A DNA stretch of 7,610 bases from Actinomycetes bacterium (lineage in GTDB: Bacteria > Actinomycetota > Acidimicrobiia > Acidimicrobiales > Microtrichaceae). Positions 1 through 6,422 of this stretch are shown piece after piece. The stretch's first letter is position 1. Each line of letters begins with the position of its first letter. A program made the position numbers and the translations under genes. The notes under the pieces are model-generated. The model saw only the letters and a program-made list of their open reading frames with translations, was not told the DNA's origin and did not search any database. The DNA lies in NCBI GenBank assembly GCA_023427825.1, contig JAEZAI010000444.1:1-7610 (forward strand). Direction: 5' to 3'.

Positions 1-586
1 ACGCCATCTGGAGGAGCAGGTCGATCGGCGTGGCGCTCCCGAACGGGTTCCCGCTGAGCGGCGGCATGATGCCCTTCGGACGCCCGGTCGTTCCGGACGA
101 GTAGAACATGTACGAGCCCTCGACCTCATCGGTCAGCGGGGTCGTCGGCAGGTCCGCCACCGCCTCGTCGAGGTCCTGGAACCCTTCGAGGGTGCCCCCC
201 AACGACAGCCGCGTGTGCACCCGTCCGAGGTGGTCGCCGAGGCGGTCCACCACGGGAGCGAGCTCGGCACCGGCGACCAGGGCCGCGGCGTCGCAGTCGT
301 CGACGATGTGACCCGCTTCGGCGGGACCGAGGTGCCAGTTGATCGGCGTGAGGTAGAGACCGGCGCGGAGCGCCGCCCACGCGACCTCGAAGTAGCGCGG
401 GTCGTTGCCCAGCAGCACGGCCACGTGGTCCCCCGGCTGGAGCCCGCGAGCGCGCAGGAGCTGGGCGAGCCGGCACGACGCGGCCTCGAGCTCGCCGTAC
501 GTCGTCACCGATCCGGTGGTGGCCGAGACGACCGCCGGGTGATCGGGCCGGCGGTCGGCGTGGTGCCCGGGCCGGCGGTCGGTCAC
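1..586 (-). CDS. Acyl-CoA synthetase (AMP-binding), N-terminal part, runs off left edge
   Basis: Class I adenylate-forming enzyme that would activate a carboxylic acid with ATP and join it to CoA. The first 195 codons are visible on the minus strand; the C-terminal two thirds of the usual 500-550 residues lie left of the window. The family N-terminus is clear: HPAVV (16-20), TYGELEAAS (29-37), LGNDPRYFEVAWAALRAGLYLTP in outline (59-81) and a phosphate-binding loop YSSGTTGRPKG at 162-172. The start is the GTG at 586-584, with GGAGGA at 596-591 four bases upstream. No better start exists before the conserved region begins. The N-terminus carries an imperfect 8-residue repeat (DRRPGHHA then DRRPDHPA). 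The gene is divergent from the second acyl-CoA synthetase and shares its 5' region with a large palindrome. It resembles fatty or general acyl-CoA ligases (FadD-like); the substrate is unknown. Confidence 0.93.
   Translation of the reverse strand, partial: MTDRRPGHHADRRPDHPAVVSATTGSVTTYGELEAASCRLAQLLRARGLQPGDHVAVLLGNDPRYFEVAWAALRAGLYLTPINWHLGPAEAGHIVDDCDAAALVAGAELAPVVDRLGDHLGRVHTRLSLGGTLEGFQDLDEAVADLPTTPLTDEVEGSYMFYSSGTTGRPKGIMPPLSGNPFGSATPIDLLLQMA
545..582. repeat. 14-bp direct repeat at the start of the acyl-CoA synthetase gene
   Basis: GGGCCGGCGGTCGG occurs at 545-558 and again at 569-582, a period of 24 nt. On the minus strand it encodes two successive 8-residue units (DRRPGHHA, DRRPDHPA) just after the GTG start. 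It looks like a small in-frame duplication in a poorly conserved N-terminal tail. Confidence 0.8.
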
Positions 587-590
587 GGTG

Positions 591-596
591 TCCTCC
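591..596 (-). promoter_or_regulatory. Shine-Dalgarno GGAGGA for the minus-strand acyl-CoA synthetase
   Basis: GGAGGA on the minus strand lies four bases before GTG 586-584. It is a near-ideal match to the anti-SD sequence and decides the choice of a GTG start for this gene. Confidence 0.7.
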
Positions 597-610
597 GGCC
601 GGCGAGGCGG

Positions 611-656
611 TCTGTTGCGCGATCGACCACCCATGGGTCGCCGATCGCGCAACAGA
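611..656. promoter_or_regulatory. 46-bp near-perfect palindrome between divergent genes, probable operator
   Basis: Arms TCTGTTGCGCGATCG (611-625) and CGATCGCGCAACAGA (642-656) are exact inverted complements. The spacer continues the same dyad around the same centre (633/634): ACCCATGGGT at 629-638 is itself a perfect palindrome. Only two of the 23 base pairs fail (626/641 and 628/639). It sits 25 bp upstream of the minus-strand GTG and 80 bp upstream of the plus-strand ATG. It is thus placed to control both acyl-CoA synthetase genes, or to form a long hairpin in the 5' leader of one. The nature of the binding protein is inference: the nearby double FadR-type regulator is one candidate and a TetR-type dimer pair another. 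A transcription terminator is unlikely because the flanking genes diverge and there is no T-tract. Confidence 0.7.
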
Positions 657-719
657 GCGAACCCCGTCCCCTCGGCTCCACCCGGACCTCCCCCATTCGG
701 CCTGTCCGGCGGATCAGGA

Positions 720-725
720 TACTCT
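720..725 (+). promoter_or_regulatory. Possible -10 box for a near-leaderless transcript
   Basis: TACTCT fits the actinobacterial TANNNT -10 pattern and ends 10 bases before ATG 736. Transcription would begin about 3-4 bases before the start codon. No usable Shine-Dalgarno is present (GGGA at 730-733 is only two bases from the ATG), which agrees with leaderless translation. No convincing -35 was seen. Evidence is positional only. Confidence 0.35.
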
Positions 726-735
726 TTACGGGATC

Positions 736-2364
736 ATGGCGCTGGATCCGAGCACGTCCGATCGGCGGAGGACGGCTGGCGCGGGCCCGTCCGCCCCGCC
801 TCCCGAGGTGGTCGCCGCCTGGCGGGAGGCGGGCCTCCACGCGGACGAGACACTGGGCGAGCGCATCTCGGCGCGTGGGCTGCCGGGACGCATCACGTTC
901 GCCGACGCGTCCGGTGAGCAGACGGTCGATCGCGACGAGCTCGCGACGCGCGCCGGTCGCCTGGCCGCCGGACTGGGCGCGCTCGGCGTCGGCTCCGGCG
1001 ACGTGGTGGCGGTCCAGCTGCCGAGCAGCGCCGACTCCTGGGCGCTCCTGGGTGGCGCCTGGCTGCTGGGCGCCGTCGTGTGCCCGGTCGTCGACATCTA
1101 CGGGCCGCGCGAGCTGGGCTTCATCCTGGAGCAGAGCGGTGCCCGGGTGCTCGCGGTCGCCGCGGAGACCAGAGGGCGCTCCGGCATCGAGATCGCTCGA
1201 ACGGCGGGCTGCGACGGCACGCTGGTGGTGCACGGCGACGGAGGCGTGACGGAGGAGGCCGGCGACGTCGTGGCGTTCGGAGACCTCCTCGACCGGGGCG
1301 AGGTCACCGCTCCTGCCGCGGTCGCCGCCGACGACGTGGCGCTGCTCGTCTACACCTCCGGCTCCACGGCCGATCCCAAGGGGGTGCAGCACACCCACAA
1401 CACGCTGCTCGCCGGGCTGCGAGGCACGGCGGCGCCGACGGGCGGCGGTCCGGTGTCGCTGGCCAGCTTCCCCGCGGGCCACATCGCCGGCACCCTCGGC
1501 GCGCTGCGAGCACTCGTCGCCGGCGGCGACGCGGTGGTGATGGACCGATGGAGCGCCACGAGGGCTGCCGAGCTCGTCGAGCGCCACCGCATCGCGTTCG
1601 GGATCGGCACGCCGTTCTTCCTGGGTGGCCTGCTCGACGCGGCGGAACGCGACGGGCGCGACCTCTCCTCGCTCGCCGCCTTCCTCACCGGGGCGGCTCC
1701 GGTGCCGCCGGCGCTCCTCGAACGGGCCGAGGCTCGTGGGATCCTGGGTTGGCGGACGTACGGCGCAACCGAGCACCCCGGGATCAGCAGCGGCGGCCCC
1801 CTCGACGACGTCCACACCCGTCACGCGACCGATGGGCGGGTGTCGCCGCTCGTGGAGCTGCGTCTGCTCGACGACGAGCTGTGCGACGTGACGCCGGGGG
1901 AGGAGGGTGAGATCGCGGTGCGCGGGCCGAAGCAGTTCGTCGGCTACCTCGACCCGTCGCTCGACGTGGACGCGTTCCTGCCGGGCGGTTGGTTCCTCAC
2001 CGGCGACGTCGGCCGCCTCGACGACGAGGGCCGCCTCACGATCACCGACCGGCGCAAGGACATCATCATCCGGGGTGGCGAGAACATCGCCTCCAAGGAG
2101 GTCGAGGACGTGCTCGCGTCGCTCGACGGCGTCGTGGAGTGCGCGGTGTGCGCGGAGCCCGACGAGGCGCTCGGCGAACGGGTCGCCGCGTTCGTGCGCT
2201 GCACGCCCGATCGCCCGCTCACGCTGGAGGACGTGCGCGCCCACTTCGCCGCCGCGGGTGTGCCGCCGCAGAAGACCCCGGAGTCCCTGCACGTCGTCGA
2301 CGACCTGCCGAGGACCGCTGCGGGCAAGGTGCTGAAGTCGGAGCTGCGGGCGTGGCTGCGGTGA
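736..2364 (+). CDS. Acyl-CoA synthetase / AMP-dependent carboxylate-CoA ligase
   Basis: Complete 542-residue class I adenylate-forming enzyme: acid plus ATP gives acyl-AMP, then acyl-CoA. All core motifs are present in order: phosphate loop YTSGSTADPKG (206-216), FPAGHIAG (245-252), YGATE (342-346), GEIAVRGP (391-398), TGD (422-424), hinge region DRRKD (438-442), RGGENI (446-451) and PRTAAGK (525-531). K531 is the expected adenylation lysine. The N-terminus (WREAGLHADETL, 29-40) resembles ligases of the cyclohexanecarboxylate/medium-chain acid type, but the acid used here cannot be told. The ATG start has no good Shine-Dalgarno and may be leaderless. The gene diverges from another acyl-CoA ligase at 1-586 and is followed 58 bp later by the double GntR regulator on the same strand. 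It probably activates the substrate, or an acid intermediate, of the oxygenase pathway downstream. The family call is firm; the pathway role is inferred. Confidence 0.95.
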   Translation: MALDPSTSDRRRTAGAGPSAPPPEVVAAWREAGLHADETLGERISARGLPGRITFADASGEQTVDRDELATRAGRLAAGLGALGVGSGDVVAVQLPSSADSWALLGGAWLLGAVVCPVVDIYGPRELGFILEQSGARVLAVAAETRGRSGIEIARTAGCDGTLVVHGDGGVTEEAGDVVAFGDLLDRGEVTAPAAVAADDVALLVYTSGSTADPKGVQHTHNTLLAGLRGTAAPTGGGPVSLASFPAGHIAGTLGALRALVAGGDAVVMDRWSATRAAELVERHRIAFGIGTPFFLGGLLDAAERDGRDLSSLAAFLTGAAPVPPALLERAEARGILGWRTYGATEHPGISSGGPLDDVHTRHATDGRVSPLVELRLLDDELCDVTPGEEGEIAVRGPKQFVGYLDPSLDVDAFLPGGWFLTGDVGRLDDEGRLTITDRRKDIIIRGGENIASKEVEDVLASLDGVVECAVCAEPDEALGERVAAFVRCTPDRPLTLEDVRAHFAAAGVPPQKTPESLHVVDDLPRTAAGKVLKSELRAWLR

Positions 2365-2379
2365 CGCGACCGGCCGTTC

Positions 2380-2400
2380 CCCCTCGCGGAGCGCGAGGGG
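2380..2400 (+). terminator. GC-rich hairpin between the ligase and the regulator genes
   Basis: CCCCTCGCG (2380-2388) and CGCGAGGGG (2392-2400) are perfect complements around a 3-base loop (GAG), 16 bases after the ligase stop codon. There is no T-tract, so it is at best a non-canonical terminator of the kind proposed for high-GC actinobacteria. It could equally be an operator or an RNA 3'-end stabiliser. It ends 8 bases before the regulator's proposed -10 box. Confidence 0.4.
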
Positions 2401-2408
2401 TGGGCGAG

Positions 2409-2414
2409 TAGTCT
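2409..2414 (+). promoter_or_regulatory. Possible -10 box for a leaderless regulator transcript
   Basis: TAGTCT fits TANNNT and ends 8 bases before ATG 2423, so the start site would fall on or next to the A of the start codon. No Shine-Dalgarno precedes that ATG (the bases are gggctcgg), which agrees with a leaderless mRNA. The dyad at 2380-2400 lies immediately upstream and could be an autoregulatory site. No clear -35 element. Confidence 0.4.
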
Positions 2415-2422
2415 GGGCTCGG

Positions 2423-3856
2423 ATGAGTTCCCGTACCGGCAGCCAGGCCGTGGCCATCGGCCGGCGCGTCGGTGGCGGCGGTTCGAAGGCCACCGTGACC
2501 GCGGCGCGGATCGTCGATGACATCGCCGATCTGGGCTGGCCCGTCGGGACCGTGCTCGGATCCGAGACCGAGCTCCTCGAGCGCTACGGCGTGAGCCGGG
2601 CGGTGTTCCGCGAGGCCGTTCGGCTCGTCGAGCACCAACAGGTCGCCACCATGCGGCGGGGCCCCGGCGGCGGCCTCGTGGTGAGCGAGCCGAGCCTGGA
2701 GGCCATCATCGACGCCGCCGTCGTTTACCTGCACCGCGTCGGGGCCCGGCTGGAGGAGGTCTTCGAGGCCCGTCTCGTGCTGGAGGAGATCGTCACCGAC
2801 CTGGCACCGGAGCGCATGGACGAGGAGGATCTCGCCCGGGTCCGCGCGCTGGTCGCCGAGGAGGAGTCCGGCGAGGTCGTCGACCCACGTGCGTTCCACG
2901 CCCTGCTCGCGTCGATCACGCACAACCCGGTCCTGGAGCTGTTCGTCGAGATCATGAACCGGGTCTCGGTCCTGTACTTCAGCGACGCCCGGTCGGTCAG
3001 CTCGGGCACCGCCGCAGAGTCGCACCATGCGCACGCCCGCATCGCCGATGCGGTCCTGGCCGGCGACGGCTCGGTGGCGCGGCGCCGGATGCGCAAGCAC
3101 CTCGAGGCCGAGGTCGAGTACCTCCGGCGGCGACGGTCGACCGTTCAGCAGCTCCTGCCCGGCACGGCCCTGGGCGGCGACCGCACGAACAAGCGGGCCG
3201 AGGCGCTGGCCCGCACGATCCTCCGGGAGGTGTCCGAGCAGGGCTACGAGCCCGGACACCTGCTGGGCTCGGAGTCGGAGCTCATGGAGCGCAACGACGT
3301 GAGCCGGTCGGTCCTGCGGGAGGCCGTGCGCCTGCTCGAGCTCCACCGCGTGGCCGCCATGCGACGGGGGCCCGGCGGCGGGCTGTTCGTCGTCGAACCG
3401 GACGCCGGCGCAGTCACCGAGGTGGTCGCGCTGCACCTGGAGCGAGGCGGACTGCGGATCGACGATCTGGGCGAGGTGCGGTCGCGCCTGGAGGTCGTGC
3501 TGATCGACCTGGCGGTCGCCAAGCTCGACGACGACGGAGTGGCGCTGCTGGAGTCGCTGGCGGAGCGCGAGGCGTCCGCCACCGACGAGGAGTACATCGC
3601 CGCCATCCACGACCTGCACGCCGAGGTGGCGCACCTGGCCCGCAACCGGGCGCTCGAGCTGGTGCTCCTGGTCCTGATCCGCCTGACTCGGCTGCACCAG
3701 GCCCGCGAGCTGTCGGCGGCCACCCGCCGCCGGATCCGCGACAACGTGGTCGGCTCGCACCGCGACATCACCGCGGCGATCGTCGACGGCGACGCCGAGC
3801 TGGCCCGCCACCGCATGCGCCAGCACCTCCGCGAGGTCACTTCCAGCCTGCGCTGA
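2423..3856 (+). CDS. Tandem-duplicated FadR/GntR-family transcriptional regulator
   Basis: A 477-residue protein made of two full FadR-type modules, each a winged-helix DNA-binding domain plus an all-helical FCD-like effector domain. An ordinary family member is about 220-250 residues. Module 1 spans about 25-237 and module 2 about 255-477. Signature stretches recur 236 residues apart: GSETELLERYGVSRAVFREAVRL (46-68) against GSESELMERNDVSRSVLREAVRL (282-304), the helix-turn-helix core; and MRRGPGGGLVVSEP (77-90) against MRRGPGGGLFVVEP (313-326), the wing. Each half ends with the family's histidine-bearing tail (RRRMRKHL, 220-227; RHRMRQHL, 462-469). The Asp expected four residues before the first FCD histidine (D-x-x-F/L-H) is missing in both halves (Pro155 before H159; Ile395 before H399), so metal binding may be altered. 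The ATG start is probably leaderless. The gene lies between the CoA ligase and the oxygenase operon and likely controls one or both in response to an acid or acyl-CoA (inference). Confidence 0.92.
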   Translation: MSSRTGSQAVAIGRRVGGGGSKATVTAARIVDDIADLGWPVGTVLGSETELLERYGVSRAVFREAVRLVEHQQVATMRRGPGGGLVVSEPSLEAIIDAAVVYLHRVGARLEEVFEARLVLEEIVTDLAPERMDEEDLARVRALVAEEESGEVVDPRAFHALLASITHNPVLELFVEIMNRVSVLYFSDARSVSSGTAAESHHAHARIADAVLAGDGSVARRRMRKHLEAEVEYLRRRRSTVQQLLPGTALGGDRTNKRAEALARTILREVSEQGYEPGHLLGSESELMERNDVSRSVLREAVRLLELHRVAAMRRGPGGGLFVVEPDAGAVTEVVALHLERGGLRIDDLGEVRSRLEVVLIDLAVAKLDDDGVALLESLAEREASATDEEYIAAIHDLHAEVAHLARNRALELVLLVLIRLTRLHQARELSAATRRRIRDNVVGSHRDITAAIVDGDAELARHRMRQHLREVTSSLR

Positions 3857-3950
3857 CGGCCTGGTCCTGAACGATCCGACCCTCCGGTCGTCGTCGTCCG
3901 ATCGCCGCGCTGCAGGACTCGTGGGAACGGTGGATCGCGGCCCGGGTCGG

Positions 3951-3978
3951 TGATAAATGAAGGGAGCGTCATTTCTCA
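3951..3978. promoter_or_regulatory. 28-bp dyad, probable operator of the P450/Rieske operon
   Basis: TGATAAATGA (3951-3960) and TCATTTCTCA (3969-3978) are inverted complements over 9 of 10 positions (mismatch at 3954/3975), separated by the 8-base spacer AGGGAGCG. The core AAATGA-N8-TCATTT is perfect. It is conspicuously AT-rich in a GC-rich genome and lies 12 bases before the P450 start. It overlaps the only -10-like sequence in the gap (GATAAA, 3952-3957). This is the position expected for a repressor site. It does not resemble the 611-656 palindrome, so the two sites may answer to different regulators. The cognate regulator is unknown; the double GntR protein encoded just upstream and TetR-type proteins are candidates. 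Confidence 0.6.
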
Positions 3979-3985
3979 GGGGGGA
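3978..3985 (+). promoter_or_regulatory. Shine-Dalgarno AGGGGGGA for the first P450
   Basis: A purine-rich AGGGGGGA ends five bases before ATG 3991. It supports that start and shows that this operon, unlike the two genes before it, has a conventional leader. The site abuts the operator-like dyad. Confidence 0.6.
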
Positions 3986-3990
3986 CCGGG

Positions 3991-5202
3991 ATGCGCTCGT
4001 ACGATCCGTTCGACCCGTCGATCGCCGCCGACCCGTACCCGGCGTACGACTGGCTGCGTGACGAGGTGCCGCTGCACCACAGCCCGGACACCGACACCTT
4101 CGTGCTGTCGCGGCACGAGGACGTGGTGTGGGCGCTGGCGGACACGGACCTGTTCAGCTCCGACGCCATGCGAGGCGTGTTGCTCGACCAACCGACGGGC
4201 ACCGGGATGGAGCGGCTGCCGCGGTCGGAGGCCACCGGGAACCTCGTGTCGATCGACCCGCCCGGCCACACCGAGCTGCGCGGCATCGTCAACCGGGGCT
4301 TCACGCCGCGGAAGGTGAACGGGTGGCGGCCGCGGATCGACGAGCTGGTCGAGCAGCTCCTCGGTCCCGTCGACGGCGACCGGCTGGATGTGGTGTCCGA
4401 GCTGGCGGTGCCGCTGCCGGTCACCGTCATCGCCGAGCTGCTGGGCGCCGACGCATCCCGGTCGGCTGACTTCCGCGCCTGGGCCGACGCCGCCACGCGC
4501 GCGGCGAGCGGCGCGCGGCGGGGTGGGATCGACGAGGACTCGCTCATGGCCATCCTGGCCATGGCGGACCACCTGGGCTCTGAGATCGACGCACGGCAGC
4601 ACGAGCCGCGCGACGACCTGCTCACCACGCTCGTCCGGGCCCGCGGCGACGACGTGCTGACCCGGGACGAGGCCGTCGGGTTCGCGGCCCTCCTGCTGTT
4701 CGCCGGCACGGAGACCACCACCAACCTGATCGGCAACGCGTGCTGGGCGCTCCTCGCGACGCCCGACGAGCGCCGGGCCCTCGTGGCGGACCCGCGCCGG
4801 CTCCCCGCCGTGATCGAGGAGACGCTGCGGTGGGAGTCGCCGGTCCAGTACGTGTTCCGCCGCGCCACCCGCGCGTTCAGCCGTCACGGCGTCGACGTCC
4901 CCGTCGACTCGACGGTCACGCTGGTGCTGGGCGCCGCCAACCGCGACCCTCGCCACTTCGGCGACGACGCGGACCGGTTCCGTCCGGACCGGGAGGTGTC
5001 GGGCCACGTGGGCTTCGGCTTCGGGGCCCACTTCTGCCTGGGCGCGTCCCTCGCCCGGCACGAGGCGACGTCGGCCCTGGCGTCGCTGGTCCCCTGGCTG
5101 GCGGCGGACCAGGACCTGGCCGCTGCCGGCGCCGATGAGTTCGTCGATTCGTTCCAGTTCCGCGGCCGCCGCCGGCTGGAGCTCGTCCGACAGGAGGCGT
5201 GA
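3991..5202 (+). CDS. Cytochrome P450 (bacterial soluble type)
   Basis: Complete 403-residue haem monooxygenase with no signal peptide or membrane segment, as usual for bacterial class I P450s. Motifs seen: DPFDPSIAADPYPAYDWLR near the N-terminus (5-23), IDPPGHTELRGIVNRGFTPR (88-107), I-helix oxygen-activation motif AGTETT (238-243), K-helix ETLR (277-280), and haem loop FGFGAHFCLG (342-351) with the axial cysteine C349. It would insert one oxygen atom into an organic substrate using electrons from a ferredoxin and reductase, neither of which is encoded here. It is the first gene of a four-gene operon. Its TGA overlaps the ATG of the Rieske gene by one base (TGATG), and its last codons carry that gene's Shine-Dalgarno. 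A palindromic operator precedes it. Family is certain; CYP subfamily and substrate cannot be assigned. Sterol, terpene or acid hydroxylation are all possible. Confidence 0.97.
   Translation: MRSYDPFDPSIAADPYPAYDWLRDEVPLHHSPDTDTFVLSRHEDVVWALADTDLFSSDAMRGVLLDQPTGTGMERLPRSEATGNLVSIDPPGHTELRGIVNRGFTPRKVNGWRPRIDELVEQLLGPVDGDRLDVVSELAVPLPVTVIAELLGADASRSADFRAWADAATRAASGARRGGIDEDSLMAILAMADHLGSEIDARQHEPRDDLLTTLVRARGDDVLTRDEAVGFAALLLFAGTETTTNLIGNACWALLATPDERRALVADPRRLPAVIEETLRWESPVQYVFRRATRAFSRHGVDVPVDSTVTLVLGAANRDPRHFGDDADRFRPDREVSGHVGFGFGAHFCLGASLARHEATSALASLVPWLAADQDLAAAGADEFVDSFQFRGRRRLELVRQEA
5192..5197 (+). promoter_or_regulatory. Shine-Dalgarno AGGAGG inside the P450 3' end
   Basis: AGGAGG lies four bases before ATG 5202, within the last codons of the upstream P450. 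It favours the TGATG start of the Rieske gene over ATG 5211 and implies translational coupling. Confidence 0.65.
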
Positions 5203-6422
5203 TGCAGCCCATGCTCACCGAGGAGATCCTCGATCGTGGCCGCCGTGAGCGGGAGCGGTCCGGGTACCCCGACGGGTTCCCGGTCCTCCCGCCGGTGCCC
5301 GCCGGCCGGTACTGCGACCCCGCGTTCGCCGAGCTCGAGCTCGACCACGTCATCGGGCGCACGTGGCTGTTCGCCGCGCACGCGGACCAGCTGCCCGACC
5401 CGGGGGACTACGTGCTGCTGCGCCACCTGCCCGCGCCGGTGCTGCTCGTGCGCGGCCCCGACGGCTCGGTCCGCGGCTTCCTCAACTCGTGTCAGCACCG
5501 CGGCGGACCGGTGGTCCCCGACGACGCCGGCAGCACCGGACGTCGGCTCGTGTGCGGCTACCACGCGTGGAACTACGACCTGGAGGGGCAGCTGGTGGGC
5601 GTGCCCGGCTCCCAGGACTTCTCGCTCGACCCCACCTGCCTGGGCCTGCCCCGCGTGTCGTGCGAGCAGTGGGGGTCGCTCGTCTTCGTGCACCTCGGCG
5701 AGGACCCACCCCCGCTGGAGGAGGCGCTCGGCGTGGTCGGTCGCGAGCTCGGACCGCAGATCGGGCCGGATGCGGGCGGCGAGGTCCACCTCATCGCACG
5801 ACGCTCGATCGAGGTCGAGGGCAACTGGAAGCTGACCGTCGACGCCAACATCGAGACGTACCACGTGAACACCGTCCACCGCGACAGCGCTGCACTGGTG
5901 CTCGACCAGTCGGCCACCGGGATCTTCCTGCTGCCCGGCGGCCACTCCCGGATGCTGGTCCACAGCAGGGACGGCAGCGCGTTCCCGATCGACCTGCCGT
6001 CGTTCCCCGGCGCGAGCCCGCTCGCCGACAGCGGGATCTACTCGTACCACCTGTTCCCCAACACGAGCGTGGTGTTCGGGGGAACCCCCGCGCTGGCCTT
6101 CCTCATCTCGAGCTGGCCGATCACGCCGGACCGCAGCTTCTACGACGTGCACTTCCTCGCCGCGACGCCGGCCGACGGTCCGCACTCGGCGCTGCTCGCC
6201 GCGCTGGTGGATGCCAACTGGTCCGTCCTGCTCGAGGACCTCGGCAACCTCCCGGCCATCCAGCGGTCGGTCACCAGCGGTGGGCTCCGGGCGATGACCC
6301 TCGGCTACCAGGAGCGACGCATCTACCACCAGCACGAGGAGATCGACCGCCGCATCGGCGTGGCGCGCGTCCCCGACGACCTCCAGGTCCCGCCGGTGCT
6401 CGCGGAGTGGATCGAAGGATGA
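5202..6422 (+). CDS. Rieske non-heme iron oxygenase, alpha (catalytic) subunit
   Basis: A 406-residue ring-hydroxylating-type oxygenase. Rieske [2Fe-2S] motif: CQH (97-99) and CGYH (118-121), giving ligands C97, H99, C118 and H121. The mononuclear iron domain shows EGNWKLTVDANIETYH (206-221), H226 after VNTV, and the probable third ligand D346 in LLEDLGNLPAIQ (343-354), i.e. a 2-His-1-carboxylate site H221/H226/D346. The residue bridging the two metal centres is Glu (E218) rather than the Asp of naphthalene-dioxygenase-type enzymes, as in the choline-monooxygenase-like branch. No beta subunit is adjacent, so an alpha-only oligomer is likely. Start: ATG 5202 overlaps the P450 stop and follows AGGAGG (5192-5197) by four bases; GTG 5199 would add one residue. 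It overlaps the SnoaL-like gene downstream. It may hydroxylate, demethylate or cleave the substrate, needing an external reductase. Substrate unknown. Confidence 0.95.
   Translation: MQPMLTEEILDRGRRERERSGYPDGFPVLPPVPAGRYCDPAFAELELDHVIGRTWLFAAHADQLPDPGDYVLLRHLPAPVLLVRGPDGSVRGFLNSCQHRGGPVVPDDAGSTGRRLVCGYHAWNYDLEGQLVGVPGSQDFSLDPTCLGLPRVSCEQWGSLVFVHLGEDPPPLEEALGVVGRELGPQIGPDAGGEVHLIARRSIEVEGNWKLTVDANIETYHVNTVHRDSAALVLDQSATGIFLLPGGHSRMLVHSRDGSAFPIDLPSFPGASPLADSGIYSYHLFPNTSVVFGGTPALAFLISSWPITPDRSFYDVHFLAATPADGPHSALLAALVDANWSVLLEDLGNLPAIQRSVTSGGLRAMTLGYQERRIYHQHEEIDRRIGVARVPDDLQVPPVLAEWIEG

Noticed and set aside
215..1249. Plus-strand open frame of 344 codons across the divergent gap
   Set aside because: It runs antisense to the left ligase, through the palindrome and then out of frame into the right ligase. 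It has no motif or Shine-Dalgarno support.
583..2523. Long minus-strand open frame of 646 codons
   Set aside because: It is antisense to the acyl-CoA synthetase at 736-2364, which carries every family motif in order on the plus strand. The antisense translation shows no recognisable domain and is rich in R/A/H/E, as expected from GC-biased codons read backwards.
2219..3826. Long minus-strand open frame of 535 codons
   Set aside because: It lies antisense to the double GntR gene. Its repeated-looking segments are only the mirror of the duplicated regulator modules.
3877..3890. CGACC-CTCC-GGTCG hairpin after the regulator gene as a terminator
   Set aside because: The stem is only 5 bp with no T-tract. 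Such stems are expected by chance at this GC content, so it is not listed as a feature.
5363..6418. Upstream in-frame extension of the SnoaL-like gene, giving a 617-residue protein
   Set aside because: This stretch is the +1 frame of the Rieske oxygenase, whose iron-ligand motifs prove the other frame is used. The extension is low-complexity R/A/G-rich sequence without motifs.
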